Shown: piece after piece, positions 7,444-14,226 of the stretch
Layout of the letters: every line of letters starts with the position of its first letter
How positions within the stretch are numbered: position 1 is the stretch's first letter
Made by a program: the position numbers and the translations under genes
The notes under the pieces: generated by a model
Seen by the model: the letters and a program-made list of their open reading frames with translations, nothing else
The model's database searches: none
Told to the model about the DNA's origin: nothing
DNA from: a virus
Reading direction: 5' to 3' (one strand)
Length of the DNA stretch: 27,177 nt
Virus record (IMG/VR): IMGVR_UViG_3300007516_000112
Location: 1 to 27,177 of that record

Positions 7444-7813
7444 CAATTGGTGGGCAAACAAAATAGGTCAACCGCAAACCCCAAGTACGCGTCAAGAAAT
7501 GCCAATCGCACCTTCGCAAATTCCGATGTCTTCGGCTCCACCAAGCGTTGCACCATCGTTTCAACGACAAGGTGTTAGACCTACAGCATCAGCAAACGCA
7601 TCACGTTGTCCAGGTTGCGGTAGCGGAAACTACGGATCAATTGAAGGAACAAGAGCACGTTGTTATGACTGCGGTTACCCAATTGTTCAAAGTGGTAGCG
7701 GTATGGGTAAAGGTATTTCTGGTGGTCCACAAGCTTCAGGTCCACCTCAAGCCGCAATTCAAGTTGCAACTGGCGGATGGAACCCAACAACAATTATTGG
7801 AAAGTTAGGGTAA
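7436..7813 (+). CDS. Zinc ribbon protein with Pro/Gln-rich N-terminus
   Basis: 125 residues. A Pro/Gln/Ser-rich, probably disordered stretch (12-55) precedes one zinc ribbon: CPGC (58-61) and CYDC (76-79), with a Gly-rich C-terminal tail containing SGSGMGKGISGG. Four Cys as CxxC-x14-CxxC is a standard zinc ribbon spacing. AAGGAG ends seven bases before ATG 7436, and the gene is translationally linked to both neighbours (8-base overlap upstream, TAATG downstream into recA). Such ribbons bind nucleic acid or partner proteins; the exact role is unknown. Confidence 0.7.
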   Translation: MSSNWWANKIGQPQTPSTRQEMPIAPSQIPMSSAPPSVAPSFQRQGVRPTASANASRCPGCGSGNYGSIEGTRARCYDCGYPIVQSGSGMGKGISGGPQASGPPQAAIQVATGGWNPTTIIGKLG

Positions 7814-8898
7814 TGATTAAAGTGGCACTCAATTCGGATCTGTTAAAAGTTGTAGCAAAACTAAATAAAAAGTTTGGTCAAGACACTATTGTTATTGGCT
7901 CTGACATCAGAGATTTATCTGAACGTTTTACAACAGGGTCATTAGCACTTGATGTTGCCCTTGGCGGTGGGTGGCCTATTAACCAATGGCATGAAATTGT
8001 TGGAGAAGAATCTAACGGTAAGACTGCTATTGCTTTTAAAACCATTTCTGCTAATCAACAAAAAAACCCAGATTGGACGGCTGTGTGGGTTGCTGCTGAA
8101 CAATGGGTACCTTCATACGCAGAACTTTGCGGAGTAGATGTGTCACGTTTGTTTATTATTGAGTCAAATATTATGGAGGAAGTGTATGAAGCGGTTATTC
8201 AAATCATTGAAAGCAAGGCTGTCGATTGCATTGTTATTGACTCCCTTCCTGCTCTCGTACCTAGTGCAGAAGACCAAAAAGAAATGGAAGAATTCACAGT
8301 AGGTCGTGGAGCGCTTATGACCAACAAGTTTTTTCGTAAGGTTGGCAAAGCATCTAAGAGAAGTCTTATTGAAGAAGAGCGCCCATTTATTGGTCTTATG
8401 ATTAATCAGTGGCGTGACAAAGTAGGAGTTATGTATGGCGATCCTCGTACAACGCCCGGTGGAAAAGGCAAGAACTACGCTTTCTTTACCCGAGTTGAGA
8501 TTAAACGCGATGACTGGATTGAAGTAGGCACAGGTGAGTCTAAGCGTCGTGTAGGACAGACTATCAAAGCCAGAACCCTTAAGAACAAGTCTGCCCCACC
8601 CTCACAGGTTGCTTACTTAGACTTTTACTTTTCTGATGGAGGCACTGTCCCAGCTGGAGAGTTTGATTTTGCTAAAGAAATTGTTGCTTTAGGCATTATT
8701 AACAAGGTTATTATTCGAGCCGGTGCCTATTACCGTTACACGTTTAACGGAGAGCAAAGGCAATGGCAAGGCGCAGATGCTATGGTTACTTCTATTAAAG
8801 AAGAGATCGACTTGCGTGAAACCTTGGAGAAGGATGTTCTCGAAACCGTTAAGGCTGGCTCTAAGTACGTTGTAGAACCAGAAGATGACGAAGAGTAA
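7813..8898 (+). CDS. recA: RecA-like recombinase
   Basis: 361 residues from ATG 7813, which overlaps the preceding stop (TAATG). Visible RecA features: Walker A GEESNGKT (64-71), catalytic Glu96 in WVAAEQ, Walker B DCIVIDS (138-144), MINQWRDKVGVMYGDPRTTP (197-215) covering the sensor Gln and start of loop L2, and TRVEIKR. The C-terminus is acidic (EPEDDEE), as in bacterial RecA. The short N-terminal helix region and the phage-like loop L2 (GGKGKNYAFF) fit a phage enzyme rather than a captured host recA. It should form filaments on ssDNA and drive strand exchange during phage recombination and replication. The next gene overlaps its 3' end by 14 bases. Confidence 0.9.
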   Translation: MIKVALNSDLLKVVAKLNKKFGQDTIVIGSDIRDLSERFTTGSLALDVALGGGWPINQWHEIVGEESNGKTAIAFKTISANQQKNPDWTAVWVAAEQWVPSYAELCGVDVSRLFIIESNIMEEVYEAVIQIIESKAVDCIVIDSLPALVPSAEDQKEMEEFTVGRGALMTNKFFRKVGKASKRSLIEEERPFIGLMINQWRDKVGVMYGDPRTTPGGKGKNYAFFTRVEIKRDDWIEVGTGESKRRVGQTIKARTLKNKSAPPSQVAYLDFYFSDGGTVPAGEFDFAKEIVALGIINKVIIRAGAYYRYTFNGEQRQWQGADAMVTSIKEEIDLRETLEKDVLETVKAGSKYVVEPEDDEE

Positions 8899-9226
8899 AG
8901 GACAAAAAGAGTCAAGGAAGCATGAGGATAGACTTGCAAAAGCTATTGATGGTCAGCGCACTGCTGCCAGCGGAGCATTTTGGAGTCGCAAAGGCGATGT
9001 TAGATCCAAAGATTTGCTTGTAGAGCATAAGTGGACTGGCAAAGCATCCGTGACCATCAAGGCCGCGGTTCTAGAAAAGATTGTCACAGAAGCAATTCTT
9101 GACGGTCGTATGCCTGTCCTCGGCTTTCATCTTAATGGTGAAGATTACATAATGCAGTTAGAGGACGATTTTCTAGAGCAGCGCCAAAAACTTCAGGAGT
9201 GCTCTTGTACGAAGACGAAGGTGTAG
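8885..9226 (+). CDS. PD-(D/E)XK nuclease, Holliday-junction-resolvase-like
   Basis: 113 residues. The pattern KHEDRLAKAIDGQRTAASGA (12-31), then WSRKGDVRSKDLLVEHKWTG (33-52), shows an early Glu (E14), Asp43 and the E-x-K pair E47/K49, which is the PD-(D/E)XK active site of small resolvase-like or VRR-type nucleases. A following helix with AAVLEKIVTEAI and strand RMPVLGFHL complete the fold. Start ATG 8885 lies inside the recA 3' end. Its place between RecA and a Cas4-like nuclease supports a role in recombination intermediates. The exact substrate (junctions, flaps) is not evident. Confidence 0.7.
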   Translation: MTKSKGQKESRKHEDRLAKAIDGQRTAASGAFWSRKGDVRSKDLLVEHKWTGKASVTIKAAVLEKIVTEAILDGRMPVLGFHLNGEDYIMQLEDDFLEQRQKLQECSCTKTKV

Positions 9227-9525
9227 AGAAGTGGCGATACCAAGCAAAATGCCGAGGTATGTGCGACAGTCCAGCGACCGATTATTGGTTCCCGCCTAGA
9301 GACAAAAACAAATACAAAACAATTGCCGACCAAGCAAAGTCAGTTTGCTTTGGCAAAGATGGTAAGGCAGAATGTCCCGTGAGGTTAGAGTGTTTGCTCT
9401 ACTCTGAACAAAACGATGAACAACATGGAATATGGGGCGGTCTATCGCATCGTGAGCGAAATGCTCTAAAGCGTAAAGCGGCTAAACACGGAAAAACATT
9501 AGAGGAATGGGTACGCAAAAAGTGA
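9205..9525 (+). CDS. whiB: WhiB-like protein with a widened Cys motif
   Basis: TTG 9205 is preferred as start: AGGAG at 9195-9199 is then five bases away, whereas a GTG at 9199 would overlap that site. From TTG the product has 106 residues. WhiB hallmarks are the first Cys in AKCRGM (C16), then C48, C57 and C63, and the turn motif GIWGG followed by a basic tail RERNALKRKAAK. WhiB proteins carry a 4Fe-4S cluster and regulate transcription through the host sigma factor. Here the second and third Cys are separated by eight residues (FGKDGKAE) rather than the usual two, and an extra Cys (C20) is present. Cluster binding may therefore differ. It overlaps both neighbours. Confidence 0.78.
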   Translation: MYEDEGVEKWRYQAKCRGMCDSPATDYWFPPRDKNKYKTIADQAKSVCFGKDGKAECPVRLECLLYSEQNDEQHGIWGGLSHRERNALKRKAAKHGKTLEEWVRKK

Positions 9526-10388
9526 AACCAACTGGTGCATTGAAAGCATTTTTAAAAACTGACAAGAGCACCAGAGTTATTGGGGCGGTAGAGCGACACA
9601 TTATTTCTAAACCAAAAGACAATAGATCAACAACCGTTATTCACCCATCGGAAATGGCTTCATCAAGCTGGTGCCATAGAGCCCAGTACTTTTGGTTAAA
9701 AGGAGAACTCCCAAAACCAGAAGTTATGAGTCTTCGTAAAGCGTTAATATTTGGAACTGGTCACGCTGCGCATGATTTGTGGCAGTCTTGGTTTAAAGAG
9801 ATGGATCAGATTAAAGGTCTTTGGTACTGCCACACCCATAACTTAGAATGGTTTGGGTTAAACAGCGACCACGCACAAGACGATTGCCATACTAAATATA
9901 ACGAAGTTCCAGTTATGCATGAGCCCTTGCGTATTTCAGGCAAAGCGGATGGGTGGCTTGTGGGTTTTGATGGGCCGATGCTCCTTGAAATTAAAACTAT
10001 TGGAGAGGGCAGCATTCGTTGGTACGCCCCAGAACTTGCTTACGATAACGATAATGATTTTAAAAAAATGTGGGAAAGCATAAAAGCGCCTTTTCTTGAG
10101 CATATTATGCAAGCTCAAATTTATATGAAATTAATGGAATTTATGCAGTTACCGGATCATCCCCAAGAAGCCATTCTTATTTACGAGGCTAAGGGGCTTC
10201 ACGAAATTAAAGAGTTTGTAGTTAGAAAAAGTGATTTTGGAGTATCAGATTTGTTTGAGGCTGCCGCTAATATAATTGCAGCAGTTGACAAGGGTACCCC
10301 ACCCATCTGTAATATTAATGGTGTGGCAGGGTGTAAAAAATGCAGCCATTACATAGAGGAGAACAACGGTGAGCCAACTAGCAATTAA
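9507..10388 (+). CDS. Cas4/RecB-like Fe-S exonuclease
   Basis: 293 residues. The nuclease core has GTGHAAHD (83-90), GKADGW (145-150, D148), LLEIKT (159-164, E161 and K163) and QAQIY (202-206), the RecB-family H-D-ExK-QxxxY series. One Cys near the start (C56 in SSWCHR) and three at the end (C268, C276, C279) match the split four-Cys site of Cas4/AddB-type Fe-S nucleases. It probably resects DNA ends for RecA. No cas genes or repeat array lie nearby, so this is a phage recombination enzyme. ATG 9507 is given; GTG 9522, which overlaps the WhiB stop as GTGA, is equally plausible and neither has a well-spaced ribosome site. Confidence 0.85.
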   Translation: MGTQKVKPTGALKAFLKTDKSTRVIGAVERHIISKPKDNRSTTVIHPSEMASSSWCHRAQYFWLKGELPKPEVMSLRKALIFGTGHAAHDLWQSWFKEMDQIKGLWYCHTHNLEWFGLNSDHAQDDCHTKYNEVPVMHEPLRISGKADGWLVGFDGPMLLEIKTIGEGSIRWYAPELAYDNDNDFKKMWESIKAPFLEHIMQAQIYMKLMEFMQLPDHPQEAILIYEAKGLHEIKEFVVRKSDFGVSDLFEAAANIIAAVDKGTPPICNINGVAGCKKCSHYIEENNGEPTSN

Positions 10389-10869
10389 TGCTGGTACCAG
10401 TCAAACGGTAATTGAGTCTTTACAAACGCAGGGGTTTCAATTTCAAACAAAAATGGAATTAAAGCTACCTGAAGTACCAGAAGATATTACTGAATTAGAC
10501 GATGAAGGTTTAATGCAGTTGTTTAGTAAGTTAACTGCTTACGCAAACTTTTTATCCGCTCAATACGCATGCTCTGTAATAGACGAAAAAAATGCAGAAC
10601 AAGACTTAGATTTAGCCGAAAGCAAGAAATACATACTTTCGTATGAAGAAAACAAAAAAGATACCGTCACCCTCATTAAAGCACGAATGGCTTCAGACCC
10701 AGACATCACATACCTTCGTGAAGGTTTATCTGCAAAATACGCTTACCGCAAATTAATTGAAGTACTGGTTAACAACATTGATAGAAGCACTCAGTTAGTA
10801 AGCCGAGAGTTAACAAGACGTACATCAGGATCAAACCAAGCTACTCGTGGCAATCGGATGTTTACATGA
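10369..10869 (+). CDS. Helical protein of unknown function, possible recombination mediator
   Basis: 166 residues, GTG start 10369 supported by ribosome site GAGGAG eight bases upstream and by overlap with the Cas4-like gene. The protein is almost entirely helical: LMQLFSKLTAYANFLSAQYA, a charged segment AEQDLDLAESKKYILSYEEN, KDTVTLIKARMASDPD, then AYRKLIEVLVNNIDRSTQLV and SRELTRR. The layout of two helical blocks joined by a variable linker, ending in a basic helix, recalls phage T4 UvsY, which loads the recombinase on ssDNA. That resemblance is structural impression only. Genes before and after act in recombination. The stop overlaps the RuvC-like start. Confidence 0.65.
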   Translation: MSQLAINAGTSQTVIESLQTQGFQFQTKMELKLPEVPEDITELDDEGLMQLFSKLTAYANFLSAQYACSVIDEKNAEQDLDLAESKKYILSYEENKKDTVTLIKARMASDPDITYLREGLSAKYAYRKLIEVLVNNIDRSTQLVSRELTRRTSGSNQATRGNRMFT

Positions 10870-11435
10870 GACTTAAAACTTTTGGTGAAGGCGTAACTTA
10901 CAAAACTAACTGTTGGGTAGGAATAGACCAGTCGTATAGTGGATTTGCTATAACCGTTCTTGGAGAAGATGGCTCGTACGAAACAACTGTTGCAAAGTTT
11001 GATTCCGCTGGTGGGCAACGTTTAGAAGAGGTTCAGGCTCACTTACAAGAAACTCTGTACAAAGCAACAGAGTGTTGTTTTGTTCAAGACGTTGCTATGG
11101 AGGGTTACGCTTACGGATCTATTATGGCTAACAAGTTAGGCGAATTAGGTGGTGTTGTAAAACTAACTTTGCACAGCATCGCAAAAATAGGCAACGGAAA
11201 AGACCCTATGCTCGTACCCCCAACAAGTTTAAAAAAATACGTAACTGGTCGCGGTAACGGTGTTCAAAAAAATCAAATGTTACTTCAGGTGTATAAAAAA
11301 TGGGGAGTTGAGTTTCCAGACGATAACGCAGCAGACTCATACGGTTTAGCGCACATTGTTTCAGGAAAAGGTAACATGGCGTATGAAAAAGAAATATATA
11401 AAAAACTGCAAACCGCAGAAAATCGAGAAAAATAA
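10866..11435 (+). CDS. RuvC-like Holliday junction resolvase
   Basis: 189 residues with the RuvC RNase H-like fold: first strand WVGIDQSYSGFAI (D21), second acidic residue in VAMEGYAYG (E79), a Lys-rich element SLKKYVTGRGNGVQKNQM (121-138), and the final acidic pair in DDNAADSYGLAHI (D153, D157). These four acidic positions bind two Mg2+ ions and cut DNA junctions. It would resolve branched replication intermediates before packaging. ATG 10866 overlaps the previous stop (ATGA), and the stop overlaps the next ATG (TAATG), so it is in the middle of a co-translated set. Confidence 0.85.
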   Translation: MRLKTFGEGVTYKTNCWVGIDQSYSGFAITVLGEDGSYETTVAKFDSAGGQRLEEVQAHLQETLYKATECCFVQDVAMEGYAYGSIMANKLGELGGVVKLTLHSIAKIGNGKDPMLVPPTSLKKYVTGRGNGVQKNQMLLQVYKKWGVEFPDDNAADSYGLAHIVSGKGNMAYEKEIYKKLQTAENREK

Positions 11436-11593
11436 TGCCTACTTATGAGTATAAGTGCCCTCATTGTAAAGAGGACTCAGAGCACTTCTTTCCAATTGCT
11501 GACTGTCCGGAACGAGCAGTGCTTTGTTCTTGCGGCAAAGAGTCTGTACGTAAGTTTTCAAACTTTTCTATTCAGCTTAAAGGTGGAAGGTAG
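11435..11593 (+). CDS. FmdB-like zinc ribbon protein, 52 aa
   Basis: This 52-codon frame starts at ATG 11435, overlapping the RuvC-like stop, and ends with TAG 11591-11593. The start MPTYEYKCPHC is the signature of the FmdB family putative regulatory zinc ribbon, completed by CSC at residues 31-33 followed by GKES and a basic RKFSNFS. C24 is an extra cysteine. FmdB-type proteins are small and their function is unknown, though they were first linked to regulation of formamidase genes. Next to recombination genes it may be a DNA or protein adaptor. Confidence 0.7.
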   Translation: MPTYEYKCPHCKEDSEHFFPIADCPERAVLCSCGKESVRKFSNFSIQLKGGR

Positions 11594-11601
11594 GGCGGTC
11601 A

Positions 11602-11829
11602 ATGAGTAAAACACAGGATAAAAGAGCAGCACGCAAAGCCGAAGCAGAAGAGTTTGTTAAACAACGCAGGAATGCTCAAATAACCATGTTTGAAAAAAAC
11701 TTTCGAGTAGGTTTAGAGTTTTACGAAAAAAACAAAAGCCAAATGTCTGAAGAAGAACAACTTTTAATTGAACAAGAAATAGAGAAAAACCGCAAACTTA
11801 TAGATGATTTTAAGGATAAGTGGTTTTAA
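11602..11829 (+). CDS. Small coiled-coil protein, 75 aa
   Basis: Starts at ATG 11602, eight bases after the previous stop, with a weak site GGGCGG. The product is highly charged (many Lys, Glu and Gln) and is predicted to be two long helices: KRAARKAEAEEFVKQRRNAQ and EEQLLIEQEIEKNRKLIDDF. No Cys or catalytic pattern is visible. The stop overlaps the next ATG (TAATG), which supports translation as part of the operon. No family was recognised. Confidence 0.6.
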   Translation: MSKTQDKRAARKAEAEEFVKQRRNAQITMFEKNFRVGLEFYEKNKSQMSEEEQLLIEQEIEKNRKLIDDFKDKWF

Positions 11830-12005
11830 TGTTTGATTTAAGAGATAAAGACAGGCCTTTAGAAGTCTGTGTTTGCGGATCTACTTTGTGGAATGTAAAG
11901 GCAATGTTTGAAGATGGGGAGATATCGCTGTACATGCTTGATATGGAGTGCTATCTATGTGGCACAAAGGCTACGGCTCCCACCCCAATAGACAACCAGA
12001 TTTAG
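11829..12005 (+). CDS. Zinc ribbon protein, 58 aa
   Basis: ATG 11829 overlaps the stop of the previous gene (TAATG) and is preferred to a GTG nine bases upstream. The 58-residue product has CVCGS (residues 13-17) and CYLCGT (40-45), that is CxC and CxxC pairs separated by about 25 residues, a compact zinc ribbon. Between them lie alternating hydrophobic residues that would form the ribbon strands. It closes the replication block: a promoter-like sequence follows directly. Function is unknown. Confidence 0.62.
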   Translation: MFDLRDKDRPLEVCVCGSTLWNVKAMFEDGEISLYMLDMECYLCGTKATAPTPIDNQI

Positions 12006-12007
12006 CC

Positions 12008-12057
12008 TTACACCTGACCTATTTAGCCTCATAATTTATGTAGGGAGAGCCACTACA
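12008..12057 (+). promoter_or_regulatory. Candidate promoter and inverted repeat upstream of spoVS
   Basis: TTACAC (12008-12013) and CATAAT (12030-12035), 16 bases apart, resemble -35 and -10 boxes. Directly after the -10 box is the inverted repeat TGTAG (12039-12043), 9 bases, CTACA (12053-12057). The right arm in context, CACTACA, is identical to that of the repeat at 3392-3408, while the arm spacing differs (9 versus 7). The gene start 12079 has its own ribosome site (GAGGTG), so this transcript would have a leader. Confidence 0.38.
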
Positions 12058-12078
12058 CGTAACCCCGAGGTGCACTAA

Positions 12079-12351
12079 ATGACTACAGAAGAACATATCC
12101 TTCGCGTAAGCGCTGGATCCAACCCGCAATCAGTAGCATCTGCTATTGCCCACAGTGTTTATGAAACACGTGGTTGCAAGATCAGAGCTATTGGCGCAGG
12201 AGCAGTAAACCAAGCAGTAAAGGCAATTGCTATCGCTAGAGGCTACACAGCCCCACGAGGCATTGATTTAATCTGCGTCCCTGGGTTTTCAACTATTGAA
12301 AGCCACGATGGACAGATTTCTGCCATCGTATTCGAAGTAAAAACCAATTAA
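12079..12351 (+). CDS. spoVS: Stage V sporulation protein S-like protein
   Basis: 90 residues that match SpoVS along its whole length: LRVSAGSNPQSVASAIAH (8-25), a central IRAIGAGAVNQAVKAIAIAR (35-54) and GIDLICVPGFSTI (61-73). SpoVS has an Alba-like fold that suggests binding to nucleic acid. In Bacillus it affects septation and coat assembly during sporulation, yet homologues occur in many non-sporulating lineages, and in phages the role is not defined. The start has ribosome site GAGGTG. A promoter-like sequence with an inverted repeat lies upstream, so it may be independently controlled. Function in the phage is unknown. Confidence 0.85.
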   Translation: MTTEEHILRVSAGSNPQSVASAIAHSVYETRGCKIRAIGAGAVNQAVKAIAIARGYTAPRGIDLICVPGFSTIESHDGQISAIVFEVKTN

Positions 12352-12396
12352 TACTGATACATTTAATTTTTCCAACCTTTGGCCGAAGGACATACA

Positions 12397-12738
12397 ATGA
12401 AACCAGATTCAACAAAGAACTCAAACCCAATTGCCCCATCATCAACTGATGGTGGAAACCACACTGGAGCACATCCACGTGTTACTACACCTAAAGTGGG
12501 CAAGTTAATGAAGAAGGTAGGTAACGCTAAAGGCGGAACCGATCCTTACGTACAGGCAAAGCCTTCCCGTAAATTTGTAACCGCCACTGGCGCTGCAACA
12601 TACGGTGGTATTAAGGCACACATGCCTGCGTACAAGTCAGCAGAAGCCGGAGAAACGCAAGGAAATGGTCGCTTGTTCCAAGCCGCTGTTAAGCGTACGG
12701 CTCCAAACTTCAGAGCTGGTATAGACACTCAATCCTAA
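12397..12738 (+). CDS. Basic low-complexity protein of unknown function, 113 aa
   Basis: ATG 12397 is preferred: AAGGA at 12386-12390 is six bases upstream, and an in-frame TTG at 12379 lies before that site. The product is rich in Gly, Ala, Thr, Lys and Pro, has no Cys or Trp, and shows little hydrophobic core (PRVTTPKVGKLMKKVGNAKG). It is probably disordered and nucleic-acid friendly, with net positive charge. The style resembles the group of short proteins at 14227-16742. A Rho-independent terminator follows 19 bases after the stop. Family not recognised. Confidence 0.62.
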   Translation: MKPDSTKNSNPIAPSSTDGGNHTGAHPRVTTPKVGKLMKKVGNAKGGTDPYVQAKPSRKFVTATGAATYGGIKAHMPAYKSAEAGETQGNGRLFQAAVKRTAPNFRAGIDTQS

Positions 12739-12756
12739 TTATAAATTAGGCGGTTT

Positions 12757-12784
12757 GCCCTCTACCGCAAAAGGGGGGCTTTTT
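12757..12784 (+). terminator. Rho-independent terminator
   Basis: GCCCTCT (12757-12763) can pair with GGGGGGC (12773-12779) through seven pairs including two G-T wobbles, with a nine-base loop, and is followed by five T (12780-12784). It ends the transcript of the basic 113-residue protein and separates it from the promoter-like sequence at 12797. Confidence 0.65.
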
Positions 12785-12796
12785 CATCTCATCGTT

Positions 12797-12831
12797 TTGT
12801 GTTAATTACACGAGTGTGATTAAATATGGGT
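12797..12831 (+). promoter_or_regulatory. Candidate promoter for the 12826 gene
   Basis: TTGTGT (12797-12802) and TTAAAT (12820-12825) are 17 bases apart, directly after a terminator, so a new transcript is expected here. Six bases after TTAAAT is ATG 12832, and there is no ribosome site. Translation may therefore begin leaderless at 12832 rather than at ATG 12826. Confidence 0.4.
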
Positions 12832-13056
12832 ATGGAAAAAACCCCACCAAACGCTAGGGGGTACTGTTCTGTTGCTAAGTTTTTATCAACAAAAGACGAA
12901 GCATTTTTACAAGATTTTAATGAGTTGTTACTAAACGATAACGCGTCAACAGCAAGTTTACATAGGTTTTTATCAGCAAATGCTGATATGTTTCCTGGCC
13001 TAACTTCATTTAAACATCACAGAAATAAATGGTGCTCATGTGGCTCTAAAAGATGA
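12826..13056 (+). CDS. Small protein of unknown function, 76 aa
   Basis: The frame starts at ATG 12826 or, if the transcript is leaderless as its promoter suggests, at ATG 12832 (74 residues). The product contains a helix FLSTKDEAFLQDFNELLLN, a short second helix TASLHRFLSANADMF, and a C-terminal FKHHRNKWCSCGSK with a CxC and two His that might bind metal. It overlaps the metallophosphoesterase by 17 bases, so the two are likely co-expressed. It could be a small helical DNA-binding or partner protein of that enzyme. No family was recognised. Confidence 0.62.
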   Translation: MGMEKTPPNARGYCSVAKFLSTKDEAFLQDFNELLLNDNASTASLHRFLSANADMFPGLTSFKHHRNKWCSCGSKR

Positions 13057-14212
13057 ATTTAACGAATTTGTAAAAGCAGGTATTGAAGGCTCTGACAACA
13101 TTACGAAAGACATCCCAGACGCATGGCGACCACGTTCTGAAATTGGAACCGACGGCGGATTTGTAGTATCAACACCAAGACCTGATGGCAACACACCAGG
13201 CGCAGAAGAAATTTTAAGAGAAGCAAACTTAGATCCAGCAGAGTGGGCGGTTATTTCCCACCGCCGTTCACGTTGGCAACGCTACGACGGAGAATGGTTA
13301 GAATCATTTCGTGTAAACGTGGTACCAGTTAGGTCAAGTTTAGAAAAAGATTATGATGCAGAAAAACTTATTGCATCAATAACCAATTGGAAACCAAAAA
13401 GTTCTATTGATTTTGAGGGCGACTTGACTGCTGTGTACAGCATAGGCGACACTCAGTATGGTAAAGATGACACTCCAGCTATCGTTGATCGAGTACTTCG
13501 TTCATTTAACGAAGCGGTTGATCAACATAAGTTTTTGCAAAAAAAATATAAAATTAGCCAAATTGCATTGCCACAGTTAGGTGACTGCATTGAAGGTATG
13601 ACTAGCCAAAAAGGTAAAGTAATGGGTCGCCACGATATTGGCGTTGCTCAGCAAGTGCAGGTTGGTCGTCGCATTTTGATGGCTCAAATTAAAGCAATGT
13701 CACCTTACGCTACAAAGATTATTGTTCCAGTAGTGCCCGGAAACCACGATGAAGTACAGCGGTTCCTTGTAAGTCGCCCAGAAGATTCATGGCAGATTGA
13801 GATTGTTCGTGCAGTTGAAGACGCTTGTTTAGAAAATGATTTTCTTAAAGATCGTGTTGAGTTTCGTTACCCAGCCAAAGATGACAGCACCTTAGCCGTT
13901 AACTTAAGTGGAACGCTTTACGGAATGGCACACGGTCACCAAGGGCGAGATATGGTCAAATGGTGGTCTGGTCAAGTAATGGGTCGTTGTTCGGTAGCAA
14001 ACGCCGATATTCTTAACGTAGGACACCTGCACCACTACGATGTACGAAGCGTTGGAAAGCGTTTATTCATCCAAAACCCTGCTATGGATAACGGCTCAGG
14101 TTGGTTTAGAGATAAGTCAGGACTTGAATCCTACCCAGGAATTACTTCATTGGTTGTTGGAGAAGGTTTTGATGCACGACGCGAGTTAGTAGTACTTGGC
14201 GGGTTTCGCTAG
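13040..14212 (+). CDS. Calcineurin-like metallophosphoesterase
   Basis: 390 residues, GTG start. Residues 1-125 form an extra N-terminal region with DPAEWAVISHRRSRWQRYDG. The catalytic domain starts with GDTQYGK (136-142), then LGDCIEG (180-186), PGNHDE (233-238), MAHGHQ (296-301) and VGHLHHYDV (327-335), the ordered metal-binding motifs of the calcineurin-like/Mre11/SbcD superfamily. In the first motif the usual second residue His is Gln139. Such phage enzymes may act on DNA ends or nucleotides; the substrate is not evident. It is co-transcribed with the preceding small protein. No SbcC-like partner ATPase is visible in the window. Confidence 0.85.
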   Translation: MALKDEFNEFVKAGIEGSDNITKDIPDAWRPRSEIGTDGGFVVSTPRPDGNTPGAEEILREANLDPAEWAVISHRRSRWQRYDGEWLESFRVNVVPVRSSLEKDYDAEKLIASITNWKPKSSIDFEGDLTAVYSIGDTQYGKDDTPAIVDRVLRSFNEAVDQHKFLQKKYKISQIALPQLGDCIEGMTSQKGKVMGRHDIGVAQQVQVGRRILMAQIKAMSPYATKIIVPVVPGNHDEVQRFLVSRPEDSWQIEIVRAVEDACLENDFLKDRVEFRYPAKDDSTLAVNLSGTLYGMAHGHQGRDMVKWWSGQVMGRCSVANADILNVGHLHHYDVRSVGKRLFIQNPAMDNGSGWFRDKSGLESYPGITSLVVGEGFDARRELVVLGGFR

Positions 14213-14214
14213 CC

Positions 14215-14226
14215 TATAATGTAGTC
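14215..14226 (+). promoter_or_regulatory. Leaderless promoter candidate with perfect TATAAT
   Basis: Two bases after the TAG stop of the metallophosphoesterase is a perfect TATAAT (14215-14220), and exactly six bases later is ATG 14227. There is no ribosome site. The transcript would begin at the A of ATG. The same layout, TAG then 2 bases then hexamer then 6 bases then ATG, occurs at 16742-16757 and 18198-18213. No good -35 box was found. Confidence 0.55.
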
